Of a stretch of DNA of 64,000 nucleotides, positions 11,820 through 23,233 are shown piece by piece. The notes beneath the pieces are model-generated. The model was not told the origin of the DNA. It ran no database searches and saw only the letters and a list, made by a program, of their open reading frames with translations. A program made the position numbers and the translations under genes. The DNA is from Paratinospora sagittata (taxonomy: Eukaryota > Streptophyta > Magnoliopsida > Ranunculales > Menispermaceae): the NCBI GenBank assembly GCA_035771175.1, contig CM069597.1:12683001-12747000 (forward strand). The letters are read 5' to 3'. Position 1 is the stretch's first letter. Each line of letters opens with the position of its first letter.

Positions 11820-13379
11820 CAGAGACATTATTTATTATTATTATTATTATTTTTATTTTATATTTTTAACTTTTGCATTTGAAAGGTGTTATTTTTTTTT
11901 TGAGACTAAAATTCTTTGGAACTTGGTCATGACATTTGGGCTCACTCTCTTAATAAGAACAGATAATTAAGGACACATTCTGACTCAAACTCGAGACTTA
12001 AACCTCAACTTTATTTATATAGAGTTATACTTAGTTCCTCAGTCAACCGAGTTATGAGTGTTTTGTCATCTTTTGATATGGTAACTTTTGCAAAATTGTC
12101 TTTTAGAAAAAACACTTATAGTTTAAAAAATCAATTTAAAACCTATTTGAAATTTGGTACAATACATCAAAAGTGCTTTTATTTTAATATTTTTATTTAT
12201 TTTAAAAATATATATATATATTGTTGAGAGCAACTAACAGAACCTTATTTATATATATTATTTACATCTAACTTATTAGTAAAATTACATACCCTCTATC
12301 CACTGGGTACCGCTTACGCACTAACTTTTTTTTCTGGTTGTGCTATAAAAATAACTTTTAATTTATTTATTAGTTTTATATTTTTTATTTTTCAAGCATC
12401 CCCTTTTACCTCAACCCATATGTACGGCTTTTTTATACCCCATTGGTACCTTCCTTTCATATTTATTACTTTAATCTTTTTATTAATTTAATTTTAATAA
12501 AATTCAAATAAAATTAAAGGTAAGCCTGTTAAAAAAAAAGGTGAACACTATACATTACTTATTATTAATCAATCCCCAATTAAATTTATAGTTTTATTTT
12601 AATTGTTTGATTGATTTAGTTTCATCGTTTTATTTTCATTTTGTTTTAATTCATTTTTTAAATGGTTGTTTCAGAAATATCATAACATAATTTCAAAAAT
12701 TTTTGATGATTTATTATATATATTTTTAAAATATTGAGTTTAATATTCACGATAATATATTAATTAACTTATAGTATGAGCATTTGATTTTTATAGTATA
12801 AATATTTTTATTTTTTAGTTAAACTCACTTTAAAAGAAACATGTTAACATAAAAAGAAAAAACAGTGAATTTGGAAGTTATTTATTCTTTTAGCTTAATT
12901 TTTTTAAAAATAATTTAATTTTTAAAAATAAATAACTTAAAAATTTTATTTTATAATTTTAATTATTTAAAATTTTATTCTTTTAATTTAATTTTTTTTA
13001 TTTTTATAAAAATACTTGACCATTTCGAATTTAATTTATTGAATTGTATTATCACCAATCTTTTTTTTTTTTTGAAAAGAATCTCCAATCTATTTTAATA
13101 AGATAGTTTTTCAAAACAAATAAAATTAATAAGATAAATCTTCACTTATCTCAAAAGTGACAAAGTAAAAAGTAAGGATTGGTAGGCTTTTAGGAATTTT
13201 TTAAATATAATAGTAAGATTAAAAAGGAAAGAATAGAAGTAGGTGTGGACAGAAGCAGACGAAAAGTGAATATTTGGGATATGAATGTCATTTCTAGAAA
13301 AGTAATATACAAAGTAGTAGTTTTACCGCAGATAATTTAATAATAATAATAAAAAATCTAAATTGGTGTGAAGAGAAAA
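11820..13379. other. AT-rich intergenic region
   Basis: Very AT-rich DNA with TTA and T-run simple repeats (for example 11829-11870). No coding frame, tRNA or terminal repeats are visible. It is likely the upstream flank of QCR8 and of the PMD unit that begins near 13380. Confidence 0.6.
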
Positions 13380-13569
13380 GGTTAGTGGTGCATTTGGCGG
13401 CTCCCCAATCCAGCCCAGCCAAAAAACCCATAAACCCTAATCTACCCTTCCCTCAATGGACCCCATCCTCAAGAATGCCAAAATTCCTCCAAAACCTTTT
13501 TTTTTTTCATCTTCTTTCTCTACCATTTTTTTTTCTCCAAAACCCTAGCCTCTAACTTCAAAGCCCACC
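13380..13569 (+). promoter_or_regulatory. Leader region of the PMD gene, left of the Tekay insertion
   Basis: Several CT-rich tracts and 'aaaccctagcc' words are typical of plant 5' leaders. Removing the Ty3 element (target duplication ccacc) joins this directly to 29008-29130, which ends at a good splice donor. The region is therefore read as promoter and first untranslated exon of the PMD unit. This is inference. Confidence 0.4.
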
Positions 13570-14742
13570 TGTAACACCCCCCACTTTTTTCTACCGCAGA
13601 AACCAATTCAACCGTTTAAAAACCCTTCACGTATAATTTCAATAAGTGATAAACGTCCCCTAAAAAGAAAGATATAGACCCCCATAGTGGGACGGTCCCA
13701 AGGAAAGGCTCGTCCCCATGGGGGGCGAGCCCCAAGGGGCCACCCTATAAAGAGAGGTGGCCCCCCTCAGTTCACTCCACCGCTCTCCTCCCTCTCTTTC
13801 AAACTTTTTGTGTTATCCTACGTCCCTGCACATTTCAAGAAGATAGAAGAAAGCGTTACGCCATTACAAATGTGTTAAGGAATGAAGGCTCAGTTTGTAT
13901 TTCTTACTTGTCTAATACTGAATTACATAGCATCATGCATCATATAAGTTACCATCCTTTACTTCATGCATGAGACTATCTATTAAAAATGATGTATTAT
14001 TGGGTGCAATACTGGCCCGGAACAGTGACGTTGTCACTGGTTATATTATTGGGTGTTATGCCACTACGCTGGCCCCAGATTAACACTGAAACTCATGAGA
14101 CCTCTCAGTTGCTAGATATATTACTGGTGCCTCGGGTCACAGGTTGCGAGTGGATGGTACCTGGCCTGTGACGTCGTGTGACCAGGGTTTATTCATTTCA
14201 TTGCTTGATTATATTGTTGTGGCATAACTGTTTGGTGACTGTTGTTCTGTATTCCTTATTATGCATATAAGATTTGTTTACCCTGTTTGATCTCACTGAG
14301 CTGTTGAGCTCACCCCGTTGCTAATCTTTCCAGGGAATTAAGATGGGTTCGAATGGACTTATTCTAGGGGTTTTGGCCAAACCAGATCTATGTAGGGAAT
14401 TTTGTGCATGTACTTTTCCCAGGTCCCATTAGACCGGCCTGATGATGGTGGCGATGGTTCCAGGCTTCTAGATGCCTCTCTTTGACTACTACTCTTTTGT
14501 TATTTTGGTACTTTTGTAGGGTTCGCCCTTGTCATCTTTTGTCAACTTTTTGGTATAAGGAATGTAATAATTAACAAAATTTATATGTGAAATATAACTA
14601 TATATTTCTTAATAATTTGTATTGTATTATTGTTAATGAGGGCCACTATGTTTTTGTATGTGCGACTCTGATCGAGTGGAGTGAGCACTCGACCCCCCTA
14701 ATCTGTTGCACCTCGCTTTGGGAAAATGGGTGAGGTGTGACA
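13570..14742 (+). repeat. 5' LTR of the Tekay-like element
   Basis: It starts TGTAACACCC and ends GGTGTGACA. A TATA-like 'ccctataaagag' is near 13743, and a GC-rich hairpin (ggctcg at 13707-13712 with cgagcc at 13726-13731) lies just upstream of it. Confidence 0.93.
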
Positions 14743-14749
14743 ACTTTTT

Positions 14750-14761
14750 TGGTATCAGAGC
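14750..14761 (+). promoter_or_regulatory. Primer-binding site (initiator-Met tRNA)
   Basis: TGGTATCAGAGC, complementary to the 3' end of plant initiator-Met tRNA, lies 7 nt after the 5' LTR. Confidence 0.9.
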
Positions 14762-14979
14762 ATGGTCTTGGACGCTGCCCACTGATATTTTCAAATAATA
14801 CAATATTTAAAAAATAAATAAAAAATTCTGACCAGGTGTCGGCCCCTTTGTTCCTTTTAAGCAACCCCCCATATTCTTTGTAAATAGAAAGAGAGAAGGG
14901 AGTTCTTCACTCACCCTCCTCACCTCTCTTGCCTTCCTTTTTAGCTATTTTTTTCTAAGTTCTATCTTCAATCAACAAC

Positions 14980-17900
14980 TTGATGGCGCAAAGACTAAAG
15001 AAGTTTAAGAAGAATGTTGAAAGGGAAAGTTCTTGGCCTCCTCGCTTCAGATCTTTTCCTTCAATTCCAATTCAGACTGGAAGACTGGTAATTCTACTTG
15101 ACGAATACTACCCTATGCTCCATGACAAACTTTCAGCCTTAGGTTGGACACTAGTCATCAATCTTGAAAGGTGCATTTTTCGGTCTTCTGTTGTCTCATT
15201 TTACGAAAATTTAACCGTCACAAACCAAGATACTTTCACCATCACTACAAAGGTGAATGGTGTTGACATCATCCTTACATCTGCAATATTGTCTGAAGTT
15301 TTAGAAATTCCTGAGAGGGGACCGCTCTGTGATATTTCCACGTCCAGAAGCAGGTTAAGTGCTCTCCCAAACTCTCGACACATGTTTAAGTGTCTTACTT
15401 CTCAGACTGATTATATGGTCACTAAGATTAAGACCGATGGAATTAAATAGCAGTATAATCCTCTCATTCAAGTAATCATGGCCAATATTTTGCCCCAACC
15501 TGGAAAAAGATTTACTACCACTCACCCTCAATGCTTTTTAGCATACTATTTGATAAAGGAAATTCATGTGAATCTTTCTTATATTATTTTGCGCCATATG
15601 GCATATTGCACTCGGGAACGAACCTGCCTTTCATATGGAGCACTATTAAACTAAGTGTTCCGTCGTTTCAGAGTTTTTTCTAGCCCAATCGAGATAACAT
15701 CTCCCTTGAACATTGACATCATTGTAAGTGTGTTGAACTCAAGTGGACCCAAGGGAAGTCTTGCGGTTATGTAGCACCCGTACCTTTGAATGACGTCATT
15801 TTGACCCGTAGAGTACCTGTATACGTATGCGTATGAGTATTTGATGCTCGACGAGCGTAGGTTCGAGTGTCTTTGCATGCTTTTATGTTATTTAGAGTGT
15901 GTGTGAAGTTTTTGGAATGATAGGAGACCCGTTTGACTTCGAAACATGTTGAGAACGGTGTTTTGGATCAGTGGGGCTCGCTACATGGAGGACAAAATTT
16001 TTATCGTCAATTACATCAATTGATTGATTTCCTAGATCCGTGGTTTGATTGAGCTGAAATTTTGTCAGCTTATTCTCTTCTGATAGATTTTTATTATGAA
16101 CGATGAAGATCTTGATCAGAGTTGTCTACTATGAGATATAAGACTCCAAACACTATTTTTTGGATTTGCAGATTTTCTTGCGTAGTTTTGATCAAAGCGT
16201 TGGATCTCGCAGTCCCACTGTGGATTGAGTTAAAATTTTACCAGAAGATTGGTAACTGACTCAAAAAAAATTTTAACGGTTAAGATGTTAAGTTGGTGAG
16301 TATTTTGCAAGAAATGGATTATCTAAGTGCAAGTAATTGCAGTAGGAAAATCTATTTTTTAGCAGTTTTTCATGTGGGCCCAAATTTTTTCTATAAAAGC
16401 AATCACACTCTAATTTTCGGCACCCTTGCTCATTTTTCACTTTGAAAGGAGCTTGGAAAAGAGGAAAAAAATGGGAGAGGAAAAAGAAGATAGAAAGGCT
16501 AGGGTTTGGTGCATTTTTGCCCCAAATCCCTCCAAGGTATATCATTCTCTCTCATTTTCTTCATTCTGTCTCTTTCATATGTGTTTGCATGTTTTATTTT
16601 GACCTAGGGTTTGTATGAATCCCAAATTTGGTAGGTTCTTGACCTAGGGTTTACATGTTTTAGCTATTTTATGCTTGTTTATGATGTTAAAGGCCTTCCC
16701 TAACCTAGAAAAACCCCTATTGATGTGTTTCACCCATGAATCCCAAAATTTGTGGAGGGTGTTGGAAGAACACATCTTGGAGTTAGGGTTTGCATGTGAT
16801 GTATGTCTACTTAGAGGCCATTGGGAACCTATTGATGGTAAAACCCCCAATTTCTAGCAAGAAATTGGAGTGGTTATGTGTATTTACCTAACCCTAGATT
16901 TTGGACTTAGGGTTTTGTCATTCGATTTTGCATGTGATGTATGATGAATAAATGGGTAAATTTGAATGTGTAGTGGTCCAATTTACTGATTTTAATGGCT
17001 GGAAACCCTAGGTATAGTGCAATTTTGGCCAAGGAAATGTGAATTGAGAAATTGCAATGGATTTGGGGATTTGCCCAAATTTGGAAATTTTGACCTAATT
17101 GATGTCAATTGACCAAATTGGCTTGCAATTAGTCTAATTAACCCAATTTATGATTGAATGTCATGTATTATAGTGGTTGGATCAACCTATTACATTCAAT
17201 TTGGGTTAAATGTGGGTTAATGTAGTATTAAATAGTTAAATTGAGCAATATGGAATTGGCTCATGCGTTATACTATTTTAGAATCTTAATTGCCTTTTGA
17301 TTTGGGTTTATGCATGATTGTGTAGCATACTTTAAGGCTGATTTTCAGTATTGAATGAACCATGTTATTTTAGGATTTTGTGGTTGATCTATATAACCCA
17401 ATTAGTCAATTAGAGGTTGTGGTGCTTGAGGTGATTGTGGCATCCAAGTACTTCTTGTGGAATTGGAATTTGGATTGGCAAAGTCTAGCCAATCAAGTTG
17501 TAAGTGTCTCTTTACATTTGGATTTTTATATATGGTATTGTATTACATAAATTGATTTGAATTGATATCTATAAGTGTTATGCATGTTTTAATATTCCAT
17601 GAAATGAATTTAAGCATAATCTATAGGGTTAGCAATTTGGTTGAGTCTCATAGTTGAGATTTCTCTTGGGAAGTCTACTGGTGATCCCCAATTGTGGACC
17701 TGGCAGAGGGTTTTATGGATTGTGTATAGGTAGGATAGCTTAGGTTGGTCTTACGTGCTGCACGACCCCATAAATCCTACTAGAAGACGAGTATTGTTTG
17801 GTCGGATTGGGCATTGTGTGTCGCGCACCAGGCCTTTGATCGCCCTTGCTCAGCAGGTGTTAGGATTGCATTGGCATGTTTAGAAATGATATGCATTATC

Positions 17901-19022
17901 TTTGTCATAACATAACGCATTATATTAACATGTATGTAATCTTTTTTCATCACCATGATACTTCAAATGTTTTTTATGATCTTGCCATGTTTTTATAAAT
18001 GCATGTATATTGCCACATGTAAATGACATTCACTAAGCTTGTTGTAGCTCACACCTCACCCTTTTCTTTCAGGTTCGGATAGGAAAGGGAAAGGGAAGAC
18101 TTGACTGCGGGGCACTCCCTTGGTTTTTGTTGATGTAGGTGTTGTACATTTTTGTATTTTGATATTATGTACATGATAATACCTAGTATATGCATAATTA
18201 ACACATAGATGGGTTGTGTTGGGTTTTGTATATTTTGTGGACTTATGGAATTTTATATTTGGTAATTTTGGAGATGTAATATATATTTTTACTTTGTTGT
18301 TATTGGTTTTGTTTAGATGAATGCTAAATTAGGATTGTGTTTCATTTTGGGTTTCGCGTATATTACACTGACGAGACGCCTGGTGTACCGATGAAGGGTA
18401 TACTCGGGGGTTCTGTGTCGGTCATGACGTCATGTATAGTGGGTCGTGACAGGTTAAAAGGCGAGGAAGTAGGCCAACTGAGTGAGAAGATTTTCCTCAC
18501 ATAGAGGAAGACACTTCTCCAGAAGACCTTGAGGATTTTGACCTTGATTTTTTCGATATTCTAGAAGATGAGACAAACCCTCCTACAGAAGAATACATTT
18601 CTCCATCCACGACACAAGAAACCAATACCCAACAACAACTTGTGGATCAAATGCGAGAAATGATACTGGCAACCGAGGAGCGCATAATGAAAAATATGAG
18701 AGATCAATTTGAAGTACAAAATCGTAGCCTCAGAGAACGTCAAGAGGCTATTGACTCACTGCTTAAGTGGCATGAAGAATGTTACGCTGCACTACCAGGG
18801 ATCACTCCTCTAGCTTCAGGAGAGAGAGAATTTGGACAGTCGTCCCAACAGGCACAAAATTCGTCGGTGAATCTTAACCTCAACATTGGGGCCTCTCCGT
18901 TTCCTAACCCAACATTTGCTAGGCAAGTTATAAAAAATCCTTTATTCTCTCCCAACATGGAACAATCATTATTTCAATTCTCCTCTGAAAATTTTAATTT
19001 TGATCTCGGATCTCCTCAATAG
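14980..19022 (+). pseudogene. Extra ORF upstream of gag ('putative plant transposon protein' domain), split by a solo LTR
   Basis: 14980-15450 opens with a Lys-rich start. The motif pattern 'FYENLTV...VNGVDIILTSAILSEVLEIP' (about residues 75-115) is that of the plant 'putative transposon protein' domain (Transposase_32-like), which often accompanies Ty3 elements. Stops follow at 15448 and 15652. The solo LTR 15770-18451 (duplication ggtta) interrupts it. The frame resumes at 18457 with an acidic stretch and a coiled-coil-like segment (18642-18800, 'ATEERIMKNMRDQFEVQNRS') and ends at 19020. Its role is unknown; it may be an accessory protein of the element. Homology of the first part is moderately sure, and the link between the two parts rests on the shared target duplication. 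Confidence 0.6.
15770..18451 (+). mobile_element. Solo LTR, Ty3 type, family with TGACGTCA near both ends
   Basis: The 2,682-bp LTR runs from TGTAGCACCC to GGGTCGTGACA and has exact target duplication ggtta (15765-15769, 18452-18456). The TATA box is ctataaaagc near 16391. The palindrome TGACGTCA lies 21 nt from the start (15791-15798) and 19 nt from the end (18425-18432). The LTR at 39651-42537 is a second copy in opposite orientation. Confidence 0.92.
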
Positions 19023-19860
19023 TTTACTCAGAGTAAATATGCTTTTAAAATTTTCAGTAGTCTAATGTAGCTTCATAATAGGTTGAAGTATTTTGAAGGT
19101 AATTGGGATATCCTTGTAGTAGTTGAAATAGTTTGTAAAGTTTTGAAAAAAAAAAACTTCATGTCGAATGTTCAGCTCACACTAAACATTATGTGATGTT
19201 GTGTGCTAGACTATCTGTGGTAGGCCCACTCGTCTAGTGCATTTCTTTACTATTAATGGGTTTGGCGTGGTATGAGACACAACAAACTCACACAAATACT
19301 GACAAAAACGCGAGACGAGGTAACCTACGGACCTGCTGTGTAGCAGTTCATGGCTGAAGTCCGACTTACCATCAGTATTGTCAAGTTCACATGGTATGGG
19401 ACGTGAGAACTTAAAGGATAATAATGGTAGACGATTTTTCACAGGAGTTTGCAAAAGACCGCTCACATATCCTCTTGATTGGACCACGTCCCTTATCACC
19501 AAATTCATGCAGAATGGGACGTACGAATTTGGATGATAATAGGAATCGCCAGGTCTTGGTGATAGGTGAGCATAGTATAAACAAGTGCAAAAGATTTAGG
19601 TGAAAACACGAGGAAAAAGTTGAGGAAATATCTGTGACATGTACTGGTATTCAACAATATAACTATTCTCACAAATACACAAGAAATTGCTTTTAAACGT
19701 ATTTTAAAAATGCAAATACTACCATACTACTCTTTAAAAACATTACAAATCACACTCTTAGTTTTGTTTTTAGACCAACCTAAAAAGTACAGTGCCACGG
19801 TGCTCTAAGGCTCCTTATTTTTCCTATTACCTAGCCTAGAAAACTAGGAGGTTAAAGCCT
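19023..19860 (+). other. Internal spacer of the Tekay-like element
   Basis: The spacer lies between the extra ORF and gag. It contains a poly-A run near 19147 and repeated 'gggacgt' words (19400-19530) but no convincing coding frame. Confidence 0.5.
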
Positions 19861-21220
19861 ATGACATGTCACTCAAGAACTTTGCATGCGTACTGCATCA
19901 CAAATCAATCCTCCCGACTTCTTCAGAACTTATGCCGCACATTCGGTGCTAACATCAAGCAAATCTGCAGACAATGCCGGTACAAACAAGAAGTCAGCAT
20001 AGCGTCTATGTTTATGCAGCTGCAAGAGGATGCTGGATTTGAACCTACTCCCCCTACATCAGAACTAGTGATGGACAAAAACGTTAATGCTCTGGCAGCA
20101 GAACAAACTGCTGAAGCTCCTTCAAATGGAGTAACCATACCATTTAGCATAGAGCAATTCTTCCAAGGCTTTACTGAATACATGAAGGCATCCATGAGGG
20201 GTTCAGTCCAGAGTGTCGCTGATCATCAAACTGCAGTCCCTCAGCTGCATTTGGACCAGGCTAAGTAGAAAATGGATCAGATGACCAGTCAAATTACCAA
20301 GTACAAACGACTACAACCCATCACTTTTGATGGAAAGCCTGACTCCGACGAAGCCTACAAGTGGCACGAAGAAACATGAAAGGCGCTCGAGGTAATGAGA
20401 ACGTCTGATGAAAGAAATATTCCTCATGCTGTTTACCAGTTAGTTGGAAACGCCAACTCCTGGTGGAAAACAATTAAGGAAGACCCTCAAGTAAATGCTA
20501 ATACCATGACATGGCAACAATTTGAAGCTGAATTTATCAATGAATATTTTCCAAATGCTGTCAAGAGAAAGAAAAGACAGGAGTTCGCTAGACTGTTTCA
20601 AGGAAGTTTGACAGTCTGGGAATACGCAACCAAGTTCACGAAACTTTCGATTTTCTCTCTCTCTACCATCACCACTGAGAGGGACAAAGCTGAAAAGTTT
20701 TTCAATGGATTGAGGCCCGACATTAGGCAGGCCCTTGCCTACTTGGAACTTGATAATTTTAGAAAATTGGTGAATATGGCTATAAATTATGAGCAGGAGA
20801 AGCTTGAGCAGGAACAGAGGCGCAATCGAGGAAAATGAGTCATTGCGCCAGTACAACAATCTGGTAGGAAGAGACCTTACTAGCCAAATCAAAACGCTCG
20901 CCCTAACATGGGCAACCTCCAAAACCCTCGGCTACAGTTCGCTCCACTTGTTCCAGCACAACGAAATTTCTTAGGGAACCTTCGCAATCGCCAAAATCAA
21001 GCAGGCCAAAGAAATGAAAATAATCGGCGATTTCCACCACCTCCTCCAAATCAATAACCACAAGATTGAGATCGTGTGTGCTACAACTATGGCCATGTGG
21101 GTCAAGTTCGACCAAATTTTCCTCTCTTAGCCCCTGGCCAACCCAGGGCTACTGCTGCACCAGTTCAACAAGTAGCCCCCATGGCTCCACCACCACCCAG
21201 ACAGCATCAAGGCCCAAGGT
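19861..21220 (+). pseudogene. gag: gag of the Tekay-like element (decayed)
   Basis: One frame runs from about 19861 to 20838 with stops at 20266 and 20377. The retrotransposon gag core is clear from 'ITFDGKPDSDEAYKWHEE' (about 20320-20376) through 'NANSWWKTIKEDP' and 'FINEYFPNAVKRKKRQEF' to 'AINYEQEKLEQEQR' (ending near 20820). This is the capsid-like domain that packages element RNA. The zinc knuckle that should follow near 21075 reads CYNYGHVGQ...N, so only the first of its Cys/His ligands is kept. It is non-functional. Confidence 0.85.
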
Positions 21221-21249
21221 AGCAAGGACAAGCCTATACCGTTGTTGAA

Positions 21250-21699
21250 CAACTGATGCCGAAAAATAACGTGGTGGAAGGTACCTTTGTTTTTTTTAAC
21301 ATGTTAGTACATGTCCTATTCGATTTGAGTTCTACGCATTCTTTTATTGCTACTCAAGTAGTCCAGAAATTAAGACTACAACCAAAGGCTACTTTCGTTA
21401 CAATTCAGGTATCCACGCCAATAGGACTGGGTACAGAAATAAATCAAATATGTTCAAATTGTATTCTTATCATCTTGGATCATCAGCTGGTAGCAGACTT
21501 CCTAGTAATGGATTTCTCTTATTTTGATATCATCTTGGGTATGGATTGGTTAACACCTTTGCATGCTCAAATAAATTGTCAGAAGAAGCAAGTTCGATTG
21601 ACATTGCCTAATGGTGATAACCTGAAAGTCCAAGGGGTCCGTGGACATGTTCATCATTCTACCATGTCCCTTATAAGATATCAGATGCAAGCTCTTTAA
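21250..21699 (+). pseudogene. Aspartic protease domain of the Tekay-like element
   Basis: The frame 21256-21699 carries the retropepsin fold signature. The active-site region reads LFDLSSTHSFIA, where the family has D-(S/T)-G-A; the Asp is kept but the Gly is lost. 'ILGMDWLTPLHAQINC' near 21535-21585 is the conserved C-terminal block. The protease would process the gag-pol polyprotein, but the missing glycine should abolish activity. Confidence 0.85.
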
Positions 21700-21729
21700 A
21701 TACTTAATCAGGATGATGAAGAAAGTATA

Positions 21730-23100
21730 GTGTCTAGTCATCCTCTCTGCTTAAAAGATATTCCAGTTGTTCGTGAAAATCCAAGGGTATTCTTAGACGA
21801 GCTTTCAGGGCTCCCTCCTCATCGAAAATTCAACTTCGAAATTAAGTTGATTCTTGGTACGGAACGTGTCTACAATGTAGAATTAGTTGAACTAGATAAG
21901 CAGTTAAAGGAATTAGAGAAGCTGAGATTTATAAGAAAGAGCACGTCACCATGGGGTGCTCCAGTTCTTTTTGTCAAGAAAAAGAATGGTTCACTTCGAC
22001 TCTGCATCGATTATAGAAAACTGAACAAAGTTACTATTAAAAATAGATACCCGTTACCTCGAATAGAAGATCTGTTTGATCAAAAATTGACCTTCGCTCG
22101 GGGTATCACCAACTCTGGGTTAAGGAAGAAGACATCCCAAAAATAGTTTTTCGAACTAGATATGGTCATTACGAATTCATTATAATGCCATTTGGCCTAT
22201 CAAATGCACCTGCGACATTCATGGATTTAATAAATCGCATTTTCAGACCATACCTGGATCGTTTTGTCGTTGTATTTGTCGACCACATACTGATATACTC
22301 TCCCACAAATGAACTCCATGATAAATACTTGCGAACTGTACTTAGTACCCTTCAACAACATGAGTTGTACGCCAAGTTCAGCAAGTGTGAATTTTGGACG
22401 ACTAAGGTTAAGTTCCTCGATCATGTCGTGTCTCATGATGGCATTGAAGTAGATCCAACCAAGGTAGAAGCTGTACTTAGTTGGAAACAACCGATTAATG
22501 TTACATAAATTTGGAGCTTCCTCGGATTACCGGATATTACAGACGATTCATCAAGGATTTTTCCAAACTTGCTGAACCACTCACTCGACTAACCCGGAAG
22601 GACACGGGTTTTGTTTGGAGTGAAGCCTGTGAATCAACCTTTCAAGAACTCAAGAAAAGGCTGACTTTAGCACCTGTTTTGACCACTCCAAAGGATGGGA
22701 TTGGCTTCACACTATACACGGATGCATCGCTTCAAGGACTTAGAGTTGTACTAATGTAAGAAGATCGTGTAGTGGCTTATGCCTTTCGGCAGTTGAAAAT
22801 TCATGAGGTCAATTATCCGACTCATGATTTAGAACTCGTAGCAGTAGTGTTTGCCTTAAAAATTTGGTGACATTACTTGTATGGAGAATGATTTGAAGTC
22901 TTCTCCTACCACAAAAGTCTTCAGTATATTTATACTCAGAAAGACTTAAATCTTCGACAAAGGCGATGGCTCGAGTTCATCAAAGACTATGACTTTGAAC
23001 TTAAATGCCATCTGGGTAAAACCAATGTAGTGGCTGATGCCCTTAGCAGAAAGTCATATGTCTCTGTCTGTACGGTAAATTTTGAAATGGGCAAGCTAGC
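21730..23100 (+). pseudogene. pol: Reverse transcriptase and RNase H of the Tekay-like element
   Basis: RT starts with '[20 protein letters not shown]' and '[20 protein letters not shown]'. About ten codons are missing near 22085, shifting the frame so that a stop appears at 22144. RT continues in another frame as '[20 protein letters not shown]' (22185). The catalytic motif reads [10 protein letters not shown] instead of (V/I)DD, so one of the two catalytic aspartates is a histidine. RNase H follows (TDAS near 22710, then '[11 protein letters not shown]' near 23030) with stops at 22757, 22868 and 22889. The enzyme is dead. Confidence 0.9.
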
Positions 23101-23233
23101 ATACGAGCTGGAAAGGTATAACTTGCAGTTTCGAAATGATAGAAATGCAGTGAGACTGGCCTAGTTCACTACCCATTCCAAACTCATTAAAAGAATAGCC
23201 ACTGCACAAGCCAATGATGATGAGCTTATAAGG

